64,000 nt of DNA from Oreocharis arfaki (lineage: Eukaryota; Chordata; Aves; Passeriformes; Paramythiidae). The stretch covers positions 186,001-250,000 of the forward strand of contig VZRR01010740.1 of the NCBI GenBank assembly GCA_013398015.1, read 5' to 3'. Below, piece after piece: positions 22,681 to 34,560 of this stretch. The translations under genes and the position numbers were made by a program. Under the pieces are notes generated by a model. That model had not been told where the DNA came from and searched no databases. It saw nothing but the letters and a program-made list of their open reading frames with translations. Within the stretch, counting starts at the first letter, position 1. Each line of letters starts with the position of its first letter.

Positions 22681-23400
22681 TTTAATTATGCTCAAGCACA
22701 AGTGCGCCAGTCAGACAAAGAAGTTGCATTACCTGCTGAAATTTCGGATCGTGGCACTCTCTCCTTAAGGCATTGTGTTTGCTGTCTGCATTGACTTTCA
22801 ATTTACAGTAGCCATTTCTTTTTGTAGCACAACACAACAAATTTCACTGTTTATTCAGAAACTCAGCACAACGTAGATGAAATTCCATAATTTACATCAT
22901 CAACTTCTGAGCTGAAAGTTCTGGGTTTAGACATATCCCTGAAATAGAAAGGGTTTTACCTTTTTCTTGTGTTTTCGAAGGTGTGACCCATCATTTTGCA
23001 AAAAAATTGTGGAATTCTGCCTTGCTATTTTCAGTATACCCCATTATCAGTCAAACTAATAGGCCTGGAGAACGAAACCCCCGAAAGAAATCCACCACAT
23101 TAGTGAAATAAATACAGTTAATGATGATAATTAAGTCACTGGGGATAATTGAGAGATTATCCAATTACTATCTATAATTCTTTGGCTTGCAAATAAGATA
23201 GGAGTGTGTAGAGCTAATCCATTCCAGCAATAATAATAATAATTTAAAAAATAGTAGGGGGAAAAAGCACAAAAAACCCCCAACCCACAAATTATTAGAT
23301 TTCTTCACAACTGGAGGTATTTTGTCAGTTTAATTGCCTAATCGGAGAGTTTTTCCAGTCTGGAGTAATTTTTTAGGCAGCTGTTGCAACAGTGGTCTCT
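22681..23400. promoter_or_regulatory. Long AT-rich candidate regulatory block
   Basis: About 700 bp of AT-rich DNA with closely spaced homeodomain cores: TTTAATTATGC (about 22680-22690), GTTAATGATGATAATTAAG (about 23118-23136), GGATAATTGAG and CCAATTACTATC. No open frame of note occurs. It is among the densest motif blocks in the window. Assignment as a regulatory element is by motif density only. Confidence 0.35.
23229..23243. repeat. (AAT)5 trinucleotide repeat
   Basis: Five tandem AAT units within the AT-rich block. This is a short simple repeat. Confidence 0.9.
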
Positions 23401-24000
23401 TGAGGAGGGGGAGATATCCTGGGTCAGGACAGAATTCCCTGGTGCAATTCCTGATTCCCTGGAGAAGCCCTGCCATCCCCTAGACCCAGGCTAAGACGGA
23501 CACGTGCTCCTAGCAGAGGTCTTACAGTAAGTAGAAGTGAACTGATCCAAAATAAGAAGAGATGGGATCAGTACAGGGTTGTGCTGTGCGTTCTGATGGT
23601 AAATTTAGGACAGAAGCTTTGTTCCAGCAGGCTCTGCCCTGCAAAAAGCCCCCCAGGTCCCCCAAGGACTGCAGTGCCACTCTTTTGTGGTTGGTTTTGC
23701 AGACATGCAGTCATGCTGTCACAGAGCTAAGGAGAGGTGCTTGACCCCCCTGACCGGGTCAGGTGCTAAGGGAGGTTTTGGTCCCAAATATTTCTCAGTC
23801 TCAGACAGCCTGTGTCACAGCTGCTCGAGTTTTCTAATTTAGCGAGTGGATTAGGGACGAGAGCCAAACCCCAGGAAAGCACAGCAGCACGCTGGGTGAG
23901 TTTCCACACTCAGGGACAGGCACCATTTTTTGGGAGGTATCTGCATTTTTGTTCTCACTTCCCAGCATTTGTAGGGCCCTGCTTGGCACAGGTAATTTAA
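23401..24000. other. Noncoding DNA, no gene seen
   Basis: GC-richer than its neighbours. The frames at 23562-23744 and 23812-24031 are short and match nothing known. Confidence 0.6.
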
Positions 24001-24320
24001 GGAGATCTAAATATGGCCCCCAGCAAGTCAATTAAGGATGTGTTTAATTTTAACGTGTGCATAGTTCCTTTGGATCTCATCCATGGAAATCAATGGCAAG
24101 GCTGCTGGTGCTTTGATTGGCTTCGGATCAGAGCCAGCAATTTTGATTGTAGAGATCGAATGCTTGAAATTAATTATATGACTAATGCTTCACTGGATTA
24201 GGGAATCAATTAATGGAAGTGGGGTGCTTGTTAGCAGATTTCCATTAACTTTCATGCAGATTTTTTTCCTAAACACAAGCTGCATATTCATTGCCCTTGA
24301 ATGCATTTAGGTAAGTTGGA
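24001..24320. promoter_or_regulatory. Candidate conserved noncoding block
   Basis: It carries GTCAATTAAGG, TTTAATTTTAACG, GAAATTAATTATATGAC, ACTAATGC and GGAATCAATTAATGG, together with PBX/TALE-like TGATTGG and a TCF-like CTTTGATT. Density of such words is very high for 300 bp. At the right edge TAG|GTAAGT (24308-24316) looks like a splice donor placed directly after an AG. Confidence 0.35.
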
Positions 24321-25819
24321 AAAATAACAGGATGGTTGAAATAACCAGAATTTTCTAACAAAGGTACTGGAAGGAGTGTGTGGTTCTGTACTGGAAATTA
24401 AATCCTTGCATTGAAAGACCTTGTGGTCAGGTCCTCATACCAAACAGGTAAGTACCAGAAAGCTTTTCCAATCCTGTTTATGCCAGGAGCTCTCCAGTCT
24501 GGAATTGACAGACCTGGAAGGTGATCGTCCTCACAAGCCAATCAAAAGGATCTGGAATGAGGTAGCAAAGTACAACCCTTTCTCCACACATCTTTTCTCA
24601 TCTTTGAGTAGCTGCTGGAGGGGAAAGCATCCTTCAGCACTTCAACTCTTATTTAACACAGGCTCTAACTACAAGAACATCCCTGCTCCCACCCCTATTC
24701 AGTCCTCCCTGCCCAGCGAAACCTCAGTTCACTCTCAAAGCTCCCTATGGACTCTGAAAAACACCCCTCAAATCAGGTTCTGGCAGGTGTAAACACCCTC
24801 TGCTGAGGCCCAGAAGCTGCTGTAAGAAGGGATGCCTCCTCGGGAATGTCCCAGCCTGCCCAGCTAGCACAGGCTTTGATGGGCTGCATTTTATAGCAGG
24901 AAGGTTTTATCCCATGGCCCCAAAGTGAGCCCTGAGCTATGGAGAAATTCCTCTCCCACTGGTGCCCAGAGCCCTGTCCCCAGTGCTCCCCCAGTCCCCA
25001 GCCCTGGAGCAGCCCTGGAGCAGCTCTGGAGCCCTGGAATGGGAGCTGCCTTGGGGCTGGTCCGTGCGTGCACAGGCGGCACCTCCGGCAGAGCAGCGTA
25101 TTAAGCCACAAAATGTTTCTGTAAATATTGTTTCACACTTGAGTGAACAAAGCATGCTTTTATCTGAGGGAGAGTGGAGGGTGTAAATTACATTTTAATT
25201 GAGGAATTGGAAATACCAGCTTTTGCTTTTTGTGATTTTTTTTGTTTTGTTTCGGGGTTTTTTTGTTGCTAAAAAGGCTGGGTTGTTAGTGGGGATAGCT
25301 CTGATTGAAGCTCCCTGCAATGAGCCCACTCTCATTTCTGCAGACTTTCCCACCTTCCTTCTGGCTTGGCTTGCCTGGATTCTCCTCCTCCTTCCTAGTG
25401 AGGCTGTCTCCAGGCCCCTGAGTGTTCCCAAGCCTTGCTCACTCGCAGCTTGGCACTGTGCCCCTGCAATGTCTGCAGCTGAGAGCGACTGGTCTGGCAC
25501 CCCCGGTGCCCTGCTGCCCCTGCCCTCCTCACTGCTAGGCAGGAACGAGTGAGGCTGACAGTCTGCTGAGACCCCATTGTGCTACTCAAGAATGGAAATC
25601 AGAAAAAAGGCTGCTTGGAGGCATGAAGTGTTTTTGTGCTGTGCAATCTGAGTGTGATTTCCCCGCCCAGAGCAGCTGGCGCTGCATCCATCAAGGGCTC
25701 ACAGGAGCATCTCTCAGCTCTGACTCCCAGGTGTTGCCAGCCTTTCCAGCCATGGTGTGGTGCAGAGGTTTCTCCCCCACACTGAAATACCCCTGAGAAG
25801 CTGCAGTTGCATCTGGGAG
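24321..25819. other. Noncoding DNA, no gene seen
   Basis: A strong donor-like CAG|GTAAGT lies at 24445-24453 without a convincing acceptor. The 123-codon plus frame (24421-24792) and the several frames at 24773-25186 match no known family. A T/G-rich patch sits at about 25238-25270. Confidence 0.55.
25000..25032. repeat. 11-bp tandem repeat, 3 copies
   Basis: AGCCCTGGAGC is present at 25000-25010 and 25011-25021, with a one-base variant at 25022-25032, followed by a partial CCTGG. This is a small minisatellite. Confidence 0.9.
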
Positions 25820-26265
25820 CACAAAGAAACACAGGGTCATTTAAGTTGGAAAAGACCTCCAAGGTCATCAATTCCAACCATTAACCCAGCACTGCCAAAC
25901 CCACGTCCCCAGGTACCACATCTACAAGTCTTAAATCCCCCCAGAGTGTTGACTCCACCACTCTCCTGGACAGCCTGTGCCAGTGCTTGATCACTCTTTC
26001 AGTGAAGAAATTTTTGCTAATATCCAATTTAACCTCCCGTGGTACAACTTGAGGCCATTTGCTCTTGGCCTACGGGTTATTACTTTGAAGATGCTGACCC
26101 CTATTCTGCTACAACCTCCTTTCAGGTCATTGTAGAGAGCAATGAGGTCTCCCCTGAGCCTCCTTTTCTCCAAGCGGAACAGCCCCAGCTCCCTCAGCTG
26201 CTCCTCACAGGGTTTGTTCTCCAGACCCTTCCCCACCTTCTCTGCCCTTCCTGCCTTTCATTGCC
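25820..26265 (-). mobile_element. CR1 LINE retrotransposon, older 5'-truncated copy
   Basis: On the minus strand this contains the end of CR1 ORF2 followed by a CR1 3' region. Landmarks on the + strand are AAGTTGGAAAAGACCTCCAA, GGTCATCAATTCCAACCATT, GTGAAGAAATTTTTGCTAAT and GAGCCTCCTTTTCTCCA. The terminal octamer region is degraded (ACACAGGGTCATTTAAG at about 25830-25846). The 3' region differs from the copies at 4079-4508 and 52147-52381, so it belongs to a different CR1 subfamily and looks older. Confidence 0.93.
25991..26236 (-). pseudogene. CR1 ORF2 C-terminal remnant
   Basis: An 81-residue minus-strand frame contains FRLEKRRLRGDLIALYN at about residues 20-36, followed by DLKGGCS. This is the hallmark C-terminal motif of CR1 reverse transcriptase proteins. 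Only this tail of ORF2 remains; the endonuclease and reverse-transcriptase catalytic parts are missing. The initiating ATG is fortuitous. No function is expected. Confidence 0.9.
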
Positions 26266-26790
26266 CATCTTAAGACTTTGCTCATCTTCACAGGTCTGCA
26301 TTATCCCCACTTCTCACACGTCACTGCTGTGCCCCAAAGGACCACTGTCCATCTTGGCAGGAGTGTGGGATCTCTCTTTTTCCTGCTGGTGGAAACAGCC
26401 AATAGTTTGCAGCCCAAGCAGAAAGCGTCCTGGTTTCTGAAATCTCAGACATCCCCACTTGCTGGGAAGCTCCCCTTTAGGAAGGCAAGTGGAACACAGC
26501 CTCGTTCCTCAGGGCAGTCAATGAGCCGTCAAGCGCAGGAGTTGGACGTGGCCAGACGGGAGGGAAAGGCAGGAAAGGGAGGAGAGGACGGAGCCAGCTG
26601 TGCTAAATCACTGCTTCTGGTGGGCAGCTTCTGCTGGAAGGGCTGGAGAGAGCCCAGGCTGGAGGCGAAGAGCTGCATCCCCCTGCTGGGAGGTGGAACA
26701 GGAGCAGGAAGCACTTCCAGCTGGGAGCTCAGAACCGCGGTTGCAAATCGCACCCTCGGTGCTCAGGGGGGTGAGGCAAGCCCATTAGCC
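26266..26790. other. Noncoding DNA, GC-leaning
   Basis: A 172-codon plus frame (26278-26796) starts just beyond the CR1 copy and overlaps a 74-codon minus frame. No domain is recognised and codon content looks like GC-rich noncoding DNA. A CTCF-core-like word lies at 26679-26689. Confidence 0.5.
26679..26689 (-). promoter_or_regulatory. CTCF-core-like CCAGCAGGGGG
   Basis: On the minus strand the 11-mer matches the well-known CTCF core CCASYAGRGGG exactly. The following bases are ATG rather than the preferred CGC. A single core match is weak evidence of occupancy, but it is the best such word I noticed. Confidence 0.3.
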
Positions 26791-26850
26791 CGCTAATCCT
26801 CACAACAGGCTTTTGTGAGGTCACTATTTTGTCCTGGAGAAGAAATGTAT
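26791..26850 (+). repeat. Relic resembling MIR central region
   Basis: CTAATCCTCACAACAGGCTT, then TTGTGAGGTCACTATTTTGT, follows the MIR consensus stretch TTAATCCTCACAACAACCCTATGAGGTAGGTACTATT. Similarity is strong over about 40 bp and fades afterwards. The family assignment is from memory. The 3' part expected downstream is not recognisable. Confidence 0.5.
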
Positions 26851-28180
26851 GATCTACTGATTACAGAGCATCTCAACATGCCAAATGTATGCTTGAAACC
26901 AGTAAACAATAAATATTTAATTAGCCGGTCATTTTGAGAATAACAACAGGCAACAATTAAACTGGCTTTTGATTTCCCCTTCATTTAGTTGTCAGTCTTG
27001 TATCGTCAAAGTTAAATGCCAATTCTTGCCTTGACCACAACCTTTAGTAAGGCTGTGAAGAGAATATTTAGGTTTGATCTGAGCTTTTGATCTCTGGCTC
27101 TGATTTCTCCTGCCTTTGCACCAGTTGTGGGCATGACTCAAATACCATTAATGTAATGTGGGCTGAATGTGAAACTCAGAAGCTTGTTCCTTCTAGCCTA
27201 ACAGTGCCAGCCAATATTTCAGAGAGAAGTCACACTTGGAAATATAATTATGATTCAAGCTGAAACTCCTGATCTCCTCCACTGCCATCAGGACTTTTCT
27301 CACCTCACACGTCCGTGCACACCCGACTTTTCCCCATGGAGACCTTCTTCCATCTCCACCTCTCTGTGTATTCTTCTTTACTCCTCCGCTGCTGTTTGTC
27401 TGCAGACCTTCTGCTCAACCCCAAAGATTCTTGCCAACAGGGTGACAAATTTCTAAATGGAGAAGGGAAGAAGGAAGCTATTTTCCAGCACTAAATTAAA
27501 TTTTCCCACCACCAATGTTTGCATCCACAGCCTCTATACCCCAGTTCATCTCCCCACTCTTTGTCTTTGCATGAATCACCAATTTTTCCAGGTGGAAGGC
27601 CACTTTGGCAGGTTTTCTGGGGAAGCCTTGGTCTGGAAACCAAACTATCCTTACTTATCAAACCTGTCCCATCCCGTGTTAAGCACCTAGATCTAGAACA
27701 GAGGCATGGCAGTGTGGGAGGAGGTTTAGGTGGGACCTTCTGCCACTGACAACGATGCATCTACCTTTAGAAATGAAGCAGGGCTTCTCCTACACAGCTG
27801 CCAGCCAGGATGTGCAGTTATGACCAGGAACAGAACGTGGATTTTGTCTGGTTGAACTCAGAGCAGCAGGCTGCAAATGAGGAGCCTTGGTTGTTATCAC
27901 AGTCCTCCTGCTGGATGGTCTCTGACTGCAGACATTTCGCATCTCTTCCCCTTTCCATCCTTTCTCTGGTGCCTGACTGAATGTGAGATCTTTACAGCAC
28001 GTTAATGTCACCCTGATGTACCCAAAGGGTGTTCAGCACTGTGCAGCCCTGGCGCTGTTCGAGACACAGAAGTGCTATTTTAAAGGAGGGCATATGTACC
28101 AGAGTTATAAATATTTGCAAATTTCGCCTTCACTACCACAATGTAACATCCCGCCCGAAGTCTCCATGTAATGACAATCT
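26851..28180. other. Noncoding DNA; AT-rich start
   Basis: At about 26880-27010 the sequence is AT-rich with ATATTTAATTAGCC and AACAATTAAAC, resembling an enhancer. The rest is of mixed composition. Frames at 27250-27760 and 27790-28171 match nothing known. Confidence 0.5.
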
Positions 28181-28690
28181 TCTGATTCAACAGTTTTAGC
28201 AAGTCTTGTTAGATTTTGGTGAACGTCAAAGCTGGTTCCAATTTAATTTTGCCTTTGTTGAGAAATGAAAACAGAGCCTTCAGTCCCCCCATAAAATACA
28301 GGTAACATCCTTCAAAATAAATGGATTTAATTACGAAAGTCAGCTTTGGGTGAAGTCTGCTCTGTTTAGACCTACTAATGAGAGAGTATTTACAGAGTCA
28401 TGAGGACCTGATAAAACGCGTTCACAGTTTTAAATATCCCATTGTAATGCATTGTAAACCTTAATTTAAAACAAGACAGCTTAAAAGCTTTATGGATTTG
28501 ACTGATGATACACCCTCTGTATTGATGGCTGAACACAGCATACCGTTATTCCTGCTTTCTCTTGCTAACAACGAAGTTCAGAATGATAATATATTTTATA
28601 AAAAGCTTTACTATTATGCTGCTGCAAAAGTGACTTTGAATAATGATAATAGGCCTGAACCACAACTTCACACAGAAACAGTTCTGGAGA
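28181..28690. promoter_or_regulatory. Candidate conserved noncoding block
   Basis: AT-rich DNA containing GGATTTAATTACGAAAG, CCTTAATTTAAAAC and a pair of identical CATTGTAA words one helical turn apart (28440-28447 and 28450-28457). An 80-codon plus frame (28492-28734) overlaps its end but is unremarkable. Motif content suggests regulation; conservation is untested. Confidence 0.35.
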
Positions 28691-30180
28691 AGATGAATTT
28701 CCATACAGCAGGCATGGAGGCAGCACAGGGATAATGCAGCAGCTCTCCAAAATATTAGCATGTGAGCATCCCACAAAGCAAAAGATGAAAGCATTTTGGA
28801 ACCTGAGTGGATCAAACCCTCCTTCCTCCAGGGATGCTGCAGGGCTGGCTGGGAGCTCGGAGATGTGTGACTCTCCAGTGGGGTCACACCCCAGGAGACC
28901 CAGCAGTCCAAAAACCCTGCTAGCAACACTGAGCCTTCTCCCCATGAAGAATTCCTCTTCTGCAGGGAGAAGAGCAAAGCCGGCTTTAATAATGCAGAAT
29001 TATTTAATTAATTTTTCTCTGCTAAACCTGGTGTTGTGCTGGGATATAGCAGAGCCAACAGAGCCCAGCAGAGCAGAGCAGCAGTTTATCCATGGGAGGT
29101 GCTGCATCCCTGTCAATGGGGAGGAAGTTGGGTCTGTAAAAGCACCTTCAGAGCCTTTGTTCCTCCTTCTCTCAGACTTCATGGTGTCAGATGGGTGTGA
29201 TTTGGCTGAACCCGAATGGGAAGTCCCACTTTGCTGTGTGCTGTGTTAATTCCTGCATGCTTGAGGGCATCCAAACTGCTTTGAGATCATCTGAATAAAG
29301 CTTGGAGAAATCAGGAAATCATTAGTTTGTAGCAATAAACTTTGTCCAACTCCTACAAATACGTGAAATATGCACAAAGAGGAGCAGGGAACTCACAACT
29401 TCCAAAGGCAAGAGCTTTCCCAGCTCATAGGTCTGACCCAAGGGTGGGTAAGACCAAGGGCTATGCTTTAGCTGGGTAAGCACAGGGACAGTCACCTTCC
29501 TACATCTGAGCCATTCCTGAGCAAAATCGAGGGACAGCTAATCACATTAAATTAGAAATAATTATATCAGGAGCAAAAATTCACCCTGTGAAATAACTGG
29601 GTTAAACAAAAAGTTGCAATGGAGCACTGACTGAAAAAGTATATTCACATTTGAAAACTGGTATGATTTATTCAGGCAGAGATGAATGGGGAATTGCAAA
29701 TTTGGAAATGACACAGGTTTACAGGTTGTATAAATTAATATCATGATTCCACAAGGCAAGAAGTTGAAAAATCGGCAATGTCTCTTAAAATACTATTCAA
29801 AGACTTAAATTAAACAGAAGAAGCATCTACAGTCAGAAAGACTTGTTCTAAGCTTTATGTGAAATGCTGTCCAACAATAAAATGTCATGTGCAGCCTCCT
29901 GAACAGCCAACAATTTCAAATTCCATCTTCATTCTTACATTTATAGTGGATCAAATTTATGTCCATTATGTTCTCACCAGAAAATACAATATGCAGCAAA
30001 AAACCACTTTATGTCAACAGCAGCTCAAATTGTTAGGCAACCTTCAAAGGGGAACTTTCCAAACCTACCCCTTAAGAAATTAACTGGTTATCTTTAAAGA
30101 CCATATAATTAACATTTCTGTGTCTTTACATTTGTAAAGCAAGCATTTGTGTTCAAATTTACCTTGCAAACTCCATAATT
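28691..30180. other. Noncoding DNA, no gene seen
   Basis: A 171-codon plus frame (28734-29249) faces overlapping minus frames of 126 and 143 codons; none shows a known domain. From about 29520 to 30180 the DNA is AT-rich, without a named repeat. Confidence 0.55.
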
Positions 30181-33100
30181 ATAATACTTACGTGTGTGAA
30201 AGGAGTAGTTGGTAGTTTCAGTGTCTGGCACAGTTTTAGAAGGGAGAATTTACGATCTCATGAACTTCCCCATTGTAACCCAGATTCCTTGCTCAAAATG
30301 AAGTCAAAACAATTCAGCGCCGTAAAATTGTGCAGTTTTATGTATGTTATTAGGGGTGTATTTTGTGGAAGTAATAACGAGATTGAGGTTGAAATGAATC
30401 TCCATTTCCTATTACACAGATACAATGAAATGCTGATTTTTTTAAAAGCGGTGAACGCATACACAGGCTGGTATAAACAGCTGGAAGACTACCAATATAA
30501 AAACTGTATTTGTGTGCAGGAAACAGGATTGACAAAGAGCCCACTCTTCCCTGGAAAACAGGAGATTTGGGGTTTGGTCAGAGGGGAGTGAAAATCTTAC
30601 CTCTTTCACACAGGAGAGATGCTGTATTAGGGAAAAATGTGTGGAAATGCAGTGAAGGAAAGCACTAAGAGGTGCTGGGGTGTGTTTGGACTCAAAAGAG
30701 AAGGAAGCTCTGAGGACATTTACTGGGCTGAGAGCTGCCAAGTTTCTTGCTCCTGATGTGGGTTTGGTGTTGGGTAAATATTGCATATTTCCAGGTTAAA
30801 AACTACACCCTTTGCTCCTTGTAGGGTCTTCAAGGTCTGAAGTGTGGATGGAAGCAGCCAAGACCTTTGCTAGGCACCAAAGTCATTCTGTGCCCAGAGA
30901 ACACATTTTGGAAGTGTGGTTATTATCATTGCTGTGCTAAAAATGCGCTAGGCAGCTCGTGGAACAGACAACATCCTTCCTGTCCCAACAAGCTTGCAGC
31001 CAAAGGTGCCAATTCTGCAATTCCATGTACACAGAGATGGCAGTGGGAACACAGAGGTGCTGCCAGAGCTGCAGGACCCCAGGGAAATGTGAACTCCAAG
31101 GGTGGGGAGGGATTAGTAGGGATGAGAAAGGCTTGGCAGGATTCTTGTGTGGAAATAAGGTCCCTTCAGCAGTTAGAAAAAAATTTTCATGATAGTCTCT
31201 TCTGATATTAACATCTATGAATTTGGGAGAGAGGGAAGATGAGTGAGATGGGAATTTATGACTTAAGCTTTTGATTTTACATATGTATGCAGGCTCAGGG
31301 AAAGCTGTACTGCTGATTTTTAACTCTTCCTCGAATGGACCCTAAATATTTCAGTATCAGTAGTTCGTCATTATTTTCCATTTTAAGAGAAATGCTGTTA
31401 CCACCTTTTGCATGAATGTTCCTTACAGAGCCGTGCAATTTTGGGAAGATTTTCCTTTTTTTCTTTTTCCCCTTTTGTCTTTCATTTATGAATCTTGACA
31501 GTTTTGGGTTTTGCTCCTTTCCCCCTGTTCATGTGCATCTGCTGTCCCAGGACACATCACATTTAGAAAACTGAACATTACCGAGTGGGTTTTCCCCCTC
31601 TTTCCTGGTGGAGAAGAGAAAGCAATTTTTCAGGTAGCAGCTACAGATCTGTAGGCACCTCTAGATCACTTCATTTTCCTGGTTTCAAAGGGCCACTTGA
31701 CAAAAGTTAATTAGAGTATTGCTGTCTGGGATGGGGAGGCCCACTGGGAGATGGTGGAAACATCTCATTTCTCACAGCACTTCAGCCAGAAAGCTTCCCA
31801 ACGTGACTTTTATGATTAATAAACACACCATACAGTAATTATAGCACACCATACGGAAATCATGCATTTTACAAGGAGCATGGATTTGAATCCTGTGCTG
31901 TTCAGCCTCCTGCATCGCTCTGGAATAAGTTCCACCATGCTCAGCCTGGAGCTGTTGTACACACAAAATTACCACCAGTGTCAATAGTAATGACAACAAT
32001 AAATAGAGGTGTGAGTCCAGTGCAAAAACTTGCTCATGCTGGGGCAGCCTGGTGTGCTCCTACAGGCTCAGCTTCATAACACATTAGTTGCTTAATTTGG
32101 TAAGCGAAGAGGACTGTGAGAAGAAACAGGACTGGTTCTCTACCTCACACATTTTGTGGGTTTTTTTATATTTGCTCCTTTCCTACCCAGTGTTCAAACT
32201 GGCCTAGAGCCAACTGATCAGGAGAACAGGGAAATAAACTTCAGCCCAAAAATCTTTACAAAACAGTATATGAGCAACTCAGAACTGCCCAAATACATAA
32301 ACCCCTGAGTCTGGCATATGTTGTGTGGCCATTTCCCCTGGGGAGTCTTTAGGTAATGGGACAAAACCCCATCTCCCACGCTGGCCCCACATGTCACTGA
32401 ACAAAGCAAAACCCCTCCTGACACCAAGTTCCTGATAAACAACTTATATTTGTAGCTAAATAGATGCATGTTATTATGCATGCTTAGCAATTCATTCAGA
32501 TGAGGAACAGCAGGTTGGATGACAGTATCTCCTGATGACAGGTTTAGGTGTTATGAATATCACAGCCCTGACTTCACTAAAGCTCCAGGACCTCATCTGC
32601 AGCTCCCACGTGACACCAAAGCGTGATCAGGATCTGCAGCCTTGGGGCTCTGCCACGCACGGGGGAACGATGGGGTAGAGCTGCACATCTGCAGTGTCTT
32701 TAGAGTGGATGATACCCTTGGTGTGCCCTGGCCCCACTCTCTGCCTCTTGGCCAGGCAAGAGGTCTCCATGTGGAGAAGAAGCCTGACTTAATCATCTTG
32801 CACAGCTCAAATCTGTGCCCTTCATGATCCCTGTCTTTCAGAGGAGCAGTATTTAGCTCCCTAAGCCAGCAATCTGCTTGGCTGTAGAGTTCAACAGGAA
32901 CACAAACAGGGCCTCAGTCCAGAGGAGAATATTTTGCAGAGGCAGCTAAAATTAGGATCTGGCCCAGGGCGTGTGTTTGCAGACATCTGGATACAAGGCA
33001 CAGCAGCACCACTTGTGTGGATCACCAGCATAACTGCAATAAATAATTCAAGAAACAGAAAATGATGCTGAAAGTGAAGCCTCCAACTTTGCAGCCAGCT

Positions 33101-34080
33101 GGCAGCACTATGGCCTGCAGAGGGGACACCTGCCAGGGTGGGATTTGGGGCTGGGAGCACTGGGGGTCCCCACGGGACGCACAGTGACCAAAAGGGGTTG
33201 CAGGTGACAGCCAGTCCCTCTGACAGCCTGGCTTTAGCCTGTGAATATAGGATTGTAGTCTTTGGGTGCCAGGTGGGCTTCTCAACTCCCTTCAGACCCA
33301 CAACTTCCCCCAAACTGAGGAACATTTGAAAAAAGTAAGGAGGCTCCACAGTTTTGCAGGATTGCACCACATGGGATCAGGAGGTGAATGAAGCCCTGTG
33401 TGCAGCTCTCTGTGCACAGCCTGGCTGGGTGTTTGGAAATAACCACCCTCCAGATTCCAAAGTGAAGCCAGACAGGAATTTCCCCTCATGCCCATTATTC
33501 TTTTCCCTGGCAATCAAGACCTTGGCCAGGAAAATATGTGATAACTCACAGATACAAGGTGTAAATACAGAGGGAGTGGAGAGGATAATTCCTCTCTGTA
33601 CAGGTGACACTCTGCCATACATCATAAGCCCTGGCACTTCAGCACCAGCAGCTGTGCTCTGGTAGAGGAACTTGTCTTCAGTTCTGGTTAAAAAGCAAAT
33701 CTGAACACAGTGCTGTGAGGAAGTGAATCCCTCTGGAAATACGAGACCTTCAGTCATGTAAGTGGAGCAGCAGTATCTCTTGCTTGCTTAGAATTGAAAC
33801 AAGCAGGAAGTTCTTTCTTTATTTAATCAACTAAGATAAAATATAAAGAGATAAAGCAGGTCAGATGGCACTACCTCAGCCATAGTAGGCAGAAATGGCA
33901 CGACTGGAATAAGCATCCAACAAAGCTCCTCTGATCTCCCCCAGCCAACACAGCCACCTTTCATCTGGAAAGGCTTATTTAAAAATGGGATATCGGAGAC
34001 ACCCCTTTTCCATCTCCATACCTGTGTCAGAGCAGATCTCACCTGTGTAACAAAGCGTGAGCTGAATCTAACACCCCGAA
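30181..34080. other. Noncoding DNA, no gene seen
   Basis: Nothing coding is recognised. The 131-codon plus frame at 30196-30591 and the 159-codon minus frame at 32891-33370 have no known domain. A perfect 10-bp direct repeat, CACACCATAC, occurs at 31824-31833 and 31845-31854 (period 21). T-rich patches lie at about 31450-31490 and 32158-32170. Confidence 0.55.
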
Positions 34081-34560
34081 CTGTGCCCTTTTTAGATCAT
34101 TAACAGATTAACACAAAGTTATTTGTCCCACTGATGCATTAAAATCTTAGTCTCATAAAAGTCAGTAATCGTGGTTCGCTCCTCGGTGCACTCAAAATTC
34201 TGACTCATATTTGAATTACAGTTTTGCAAAGGCTCTTCATACATATAATGGGCACAACCAAATCTGCCTCCTTCCTCCCCCGCCTCACAACCTAGACAAT
34301 TAAAAACCTATACACAAAATGTGGCAGGTGAAGCCCATTTGCAGCGAAGTGTAATTATACCCAGAATAATGAGCATATGCAAAAGATTTCTTCTTGATCC
34401 GGTGCTTACCTTTTGTGAGGCTCTGAGTCATGCTGGCCTCACTTTCCCCTCAGTGTATTTTTTTATAGTTATTATTATTGCTGTTAGGGAACATAGCTGT
34501 GGAAAGAAGGTTAGGTTTTACTTTGCATCCCCCCTTATCACCAGCGACATCATCAGCTAA
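34081..34560. promoter_or_regulatory. AT-rich candidate regulatory block
   Basis: It contains GATCATTAACAGATTAACAC, GATGCATTAAAATC, GTGTAATTATACCC and CAGAATAATGAGCATATGC. No coding frame is convincing. It looks enhancer-like from composition and motif spacing only. Confidence 0.28.

Noticed and set aside
24077..24106. CTCATCCATGGAAATCAATGG, similar to the relic at 61614-61678
   Set aside because: Only the AAATCAATGGC core is shared; no inverted arm is present, so the similarity is probably chance.
24445..24453. Strong donor CAG|GTAAGT
   Set aside because: No convincing exon or acceptor upstream; many 6-mer donors are expected by chance in 64 kb.
28734..29249. 171-codon plus frame facing 126- and 143-codon minus frames
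   Set aside because: Mutually overlapping frames without recognisable domains point to chance.
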